A stretch of DNA of 7,299 bases. Origin: CAYLXU01 sp964388055 (GTDB lineage: Bacteria > Patescibacteriota > Minisyncoccia > UBA6257 > JACRHW01). The stretch covers positions 1 through 7,299 of the forward strand of contig CAYLXU010000042.1 of the NCBI GenBank assembly GCA_964388055.1, in the 5' to 3' direction. The notes beneath the pieces are model-generated. The model saw only the letters and a list, made by a program, of their open reading frames with translations, did no database searches and was not told the origin of the DNA. The position numbers and the translations under genes were made by a program. This document shows, in pieces, positions 5,600 through 7,299 of this stretch (position 1 is the stretch's first letter; each line of letters begins with the position of its first letter).

Positions 5600-6046
5600 T
5601 TATCTTGTTACAGAAATTGTTTGGCTTAATTCAGCTGATGGCGCTGATACGGTGACGCGTCCTGTTGTTGCGTCCTGCAAGACAAAATAGCCCGTGTCAT
5701 AGTCCGAGGTGCTTGTATAATGTGCACCAGAGGCACTTGGGTCAAATGGCATAGAAGCTACATACGTTGGTACAAGACAACCTGCGATATTATACCCACC
5801 AGTATTTGCCATCTTGGTGCTTGAAGCTGGTAAGGAACCAGCAGCACATGTAAAGATTCCTCTGTTGTCCGCCATATTTTGGCCAATAGCGTTTAAGAGT
5901 GTTGTGACATTTGCGTTGCGTTGTGTGTTTCGTGCTTGGGCAAATTGGCGTGCTGGGTTAAGCGCAACAATAACAACTGCCGCAAGAATTGCAATGATGC
6001 CAATTACGACTAAGAGTTCAATGAGTGTAAAACCTCTTTGTTTCAT
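5600..6046 (-). CDS. Type IV pilin (prepilin-type, major-pilin-like)
   Basis: 148 residues. The N-terminus MKQRG/FTLIELLVVIGIIAIL is a textbook class III signal: prepilin peptidase would cut after Gly5, leaving Phe1 (normally N-methylated) and the conserved Glu5 of the mature pilin, followed by the hydrophobic alpha1 helix to about residue 29 (VVIVALNP). The globular part has two Cys (67 and 90), which may form a disulfide, and a C-terminal segment PFDPSASG...DTGYFVLQDATTGRVTVSAPSAE, the form I associate with CPR pilins. It probably builds the pilus filament or a pseudopilus. It has its own promoter (extended -10 at 6104-6112) and terminator, so its level can differ from the minor pilins upstream. 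No Shine-Dalgarno is seen before ATG 6046. Whether it is the major pilin or an abundant pseudopilin cannot be settled. Confidence 0.93.
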   Translation of the reverse strand: MKQRGFTLIELLVVIGIIAILAAVVIVALNPARQFAQARNTQRNANVTTLLNAIGQNMADNRGIFTCAAGSLPASSTKMANTGGYNIAGCLVPTYVASMPFDPSASGAHYTSTSDYDTGYFVLQDATTGRVTVSAPSAELSQTISVTR

Positions 6047-6103
6047 AATGTGTGAAAGATATCAGGTTAATGAAGAAGTTCGACCTTTGTCGATCATATT
6101 TTG

Positions 6104-6112
6104 ATTATACCA
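6104..6112 (-). promoter_or_regulatory. Extended -10 promoter of the pilin gene
   Basis: TGGTATAAT on the minus strand (6112-6104) is a perfect extended -10. No clear -35 is visible. Initiation near 6097 gives a leader of about 50 nt that contains a small perfect hairpin TCGAC/GTCGA (6080-6093, 4-nt loop). This would give the pilin separate, stronger transcription from the minor-pilin genes. Confidence 0.65.
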
Positions 6113-6144
6113 CCACTCGAGTCTATTTTATCCACAGTGCGCTA

Positions 6145-6540
6145 TTAGAGAATTGGTATTTCCTCCCAAGAAATAATATGAATGCTTGGCGATGGTTGTA
6201 TTGTGATTTTAAGATTTGTAGTTGTATTTTGAAAAATCCCTTTCGTTTTTATTATTTTTTGATTGGGTTGTAGTTCAATAGCAAAAATTTGACACGTGGA
6301 ACTATTCATAGAAATGGTCTCGTTTCCTGCATAATTGCTGGATTCTGCCAGCTTGAGGAGTGCGGTATGGGCACATGCTTCGGCGAGGTTGGTGCTTGTT
6401 TTTTTTGATGTCGTGTTGAGAATATTAAAGCGTGTAAAATATCCGCCTGCGCTTATGCCAAACACTACCGCCGAGGCGACGAACATCACAATGATGACGG
6501 ATATAAGCATAATGTAACCTTTTTGTTGTTGGCGAGGCAT
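6145..6540 (-). CDS. PilX-like minor pilin / pilus assembly protein
   Basis: 131 residues. The N-terminus MPRQQQKG/YIMLISVIIVMFVASAVVFGIS has a positive stretch, Gly8 and a hydrophobic helix as in prepilins, but position 5 after the Gly is not Glu, as in PilX/GspK-like proteins that cap the pilus tip complex. Cys56 in NLAEACAHTALLKL and Cys83 in STCQIF, with YAGNETI between, form a pattern I recognise from CPR proteins annotated as PilX-like; the two Cys may be bonded. The C-terminus (KITIQPSPSIHIISWEEI) is beta-rich. It starts 1 nt after the stop of the PilW-like gene without its own ribosome site, implying translational coupling. A role in pilus assembly is inferred from family and neighbours. 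Confidence 0.8.
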   Translation of the reverse strand: MPRQQQKGYIMLISVIIVMFVASAVVFGISAGGYFTRFNILNTTSKKTSTNLAEACAHTALLKLAESSNYAGNETISMNSSTCQIFAIELQPNQKIIKTKGIFQNTTTNLKITIQPSPSIHIISWEEIPIL

Positions 6541-6541
6541 A

Positions 6542-7018
6542 TTATTTTTTTAGATACGTCGTTGACTCAAACTGATTCCCGTTCATGGTAAACGAGGTGC
6601 GCACGGTTGCGATAGAGCTTGTGGAATAGGGGAGTAGGTGTTCAAAAAGAAGGTTTTCCACAAGAACCGAATTATTATTCAAAAAAAGAGGGGGATTGGT
6701 TCCTATTTTAATACGCGCTTGGTTTCCGCTTTGGTCAAAAATGATAGGATTGTTAGAAAAGTTGTATTTTTCTACGCTTAGTACGGTACTTGTACTGTTT
6801 TGGGCCGGGATAGTAATATTTGATGCTCCTGTAAGTGCCCATTCAATTTTTTGCAAGACAAAATTTCCTTCTTCCTCAATCGCGTTTTTTGTGTTTATTT
6901 CTGATGCGTTGAGAATGAGCTGGTATGTGGTTGCAAAGACAGCCGTTACGATAAGGGCGGTAAGTGTAATGTAAATGAGAGTTTCCAAGAGAGTAAAACC
7001 TTTTTGTTTGGATGTCAT
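6542..7018 (-). CDS. PilW/PulJ-like minor prepilin
   Basis: 158 residues. MTSKQKG/FTLLETLIYITLTALIVTAVF gives a prepilin cleavage site after Gly7 with mature Glu5 present, and a hydrophobic helix to about residue 29. After it come a helical stalk (ILNASEINTKNAIEEEGNFVLQKIEWAL), then a Ser/Thr/Asn-rich beta domain without Cys, ending FESTTYLKK. Stalk and placement match PilW/PulJ-type minor pilins, which together with PilX/GspK-like partners start or cap the pilus. ATG 7018 overlaps the previous gene's stop by ATGA, and the next gene begins 1 nt after its stop, so three genes are cotranscribed and probably coupled. Minor pilin is safe; the precise subtype is less so. Confidence 0.83.
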   Translation of the reverse strand: MTSKQKGFTLLETLIYITLTALIVTAVFATTYQLILNASEINTKNAIEEEGNFVLQKIEWALTGASNITIPAQNSTSTVLSVEKYNFSNNPIIFDQSGNQARIKIGTNPPLFLNNNSVLVENLLFEHLLPYSTSSIATVRTSFTMNGNQFESTTYLKK

Positions 7019-7299
7019 TGTGATGTGATAATGCGCAATGCATCATTACTGCGCACAGACATATAAGCTATGTTGTTTCGATATACTATTCCCGTTCCCA
7101 TTTGGGGAAAATTGAGCGTTGAATATACGTAAGGATTGTTATAGGTTTCTACATTAATAATTTGAAATTCCTTGTTACTATCTCCAGTTCCTATAAAAGC
7201 CAGGTAATCAATAATAAAAATATCGTTAATAACACCACCAGCATTTAATCTGGATAGAAGGTTTGGTGATTGGGGGTTTGTGATGTCGTAAATCACAAA
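7015..7299 (-). CDS. LVIVD-like repeat protein, C-terminal end (5' part outside window)
   Basis: 94 codons are visible, open to the right edge; the GTG at 7296 is only an internal Val. The text FVIYDITNPQSPNLLSRL... and, about 45 residues on, EFQIINVETYNNPYVYSTL, each followed by a hydrophobic strand pair (IDYLAFIGTG; NNIAYMSVRSND), matches the pattern of LVIVD repeats (hydrophobic strand, D/E-x-x, N-P, then Y-A-Y-type strand), which form beta-propellers in surface proteins. It ends ALRIITSQ. It is the first visible gene of the minor-pilin operon, overlapping the PilW-like gene by 4 nt. The missing N-terminus may well carry a prepilin signal; I cannot see it. A surface adhesin or pilus-tip role is inferred from the neighbours. 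Confidence 0.7.
   Translation of the reverse strand, partial: FVIYDITNPQSPNLLSRLNAGGVINDIFIIDYLAFIGTGDSNKEFQIINVETYNNPYVYSTLNFPQMGTGIVYRNNIAYMSVRSNDALRIITSQ

Noticed and set aside
1..7299. CRISPR array, insertion sequence or phage genes
   Set aside because: No short spaced direct repeats, transposase motifs, terminal inverted repeats or phage structural genes are visible; the only direct repeat is the coding Ig module.

Overview
The window looks like a fragment of a Patescibacteria (Candidate Phyla Radiation) genome, probably from the Parcubacteria side. The evidence is the gene set: cell-surface Ig-like repeats with a W/C/GPGG core, a type IV pilin whose C-terminal part has the form usual in these bacteria (GYFVLQ, then GRVTVSAPSAEL), a PilX-like minor pilin with a conserved Cys pair, a GatCA amidotransferase pair, and a tRNA without an encoded CCA end. 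This placement rests on family resemblance, not a search. The 100-N run and its exactly 55-nt repeat flanks point to a metagenomic short-read scaffold.

Left part (1-2502): the 3' part of a secreted Ig-like repeat protein runs rightward and meets, tail to tail with a 30-bp overlap, a leftward gene for an HD-domain phosphohydrolase of the SAMHD1/dGTPase-like family. That enzyme has Glu where the family's last metal-binding Asp is expected. Middle (2644-4997): a compact rightward operon, gatC-gatA-(membrane protein with a HEPN-type RNxxxH motif), has gaps of 2 and 3 nt and ends in a hairpin terminator. GatCA are two of the three subunits that make Gln-tRNA(Gln) and/or Asn-tRNA(Asn) by transamidation; gatB is not in the window.

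5050-5600 is a punctuation-rich stretch: a CAT-anticodon tRNA with an extended -10 box and its own terminator, then on the minus strand a very small, self-contained transcription unit (promoter, strong Shine-Dalgarno, 51-codon Cys-rich ORF, terminator). The 51-residue product, with two CxxC pairs and further Cys/His, looks like a zinc-binding mini-protein and is the best candidate here for something undescribed. The bases between the tRNA terminator and this unit (about 5190-5300) show no gene, only inverted T-arm-like fragments. No gene-free stretch exceeds 300 bases; the divergent gap 2503-2643 holds only weak promoter-like sequence.

Right part (5600-7299): a leftward type IV pilus locus. 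The C-terminal end of an LVIVD-like (beta-propeller) protein overlaps a PilW/PulJ-like minor prepilin by ATGA. That gene is followed 1 nt later by a PilX-like minor pilin, and then, after a 98-bp gap with a perfect extended -10 promoter, by a major-pilin-like gene closed by a strong terminator. Together these suggest a pilus with a minor-pilin complex and a possible tip or surface adhesin. Most genes here lack a recognisable Shine-Dalgarno; only the 51-codon gene has a canonical one.
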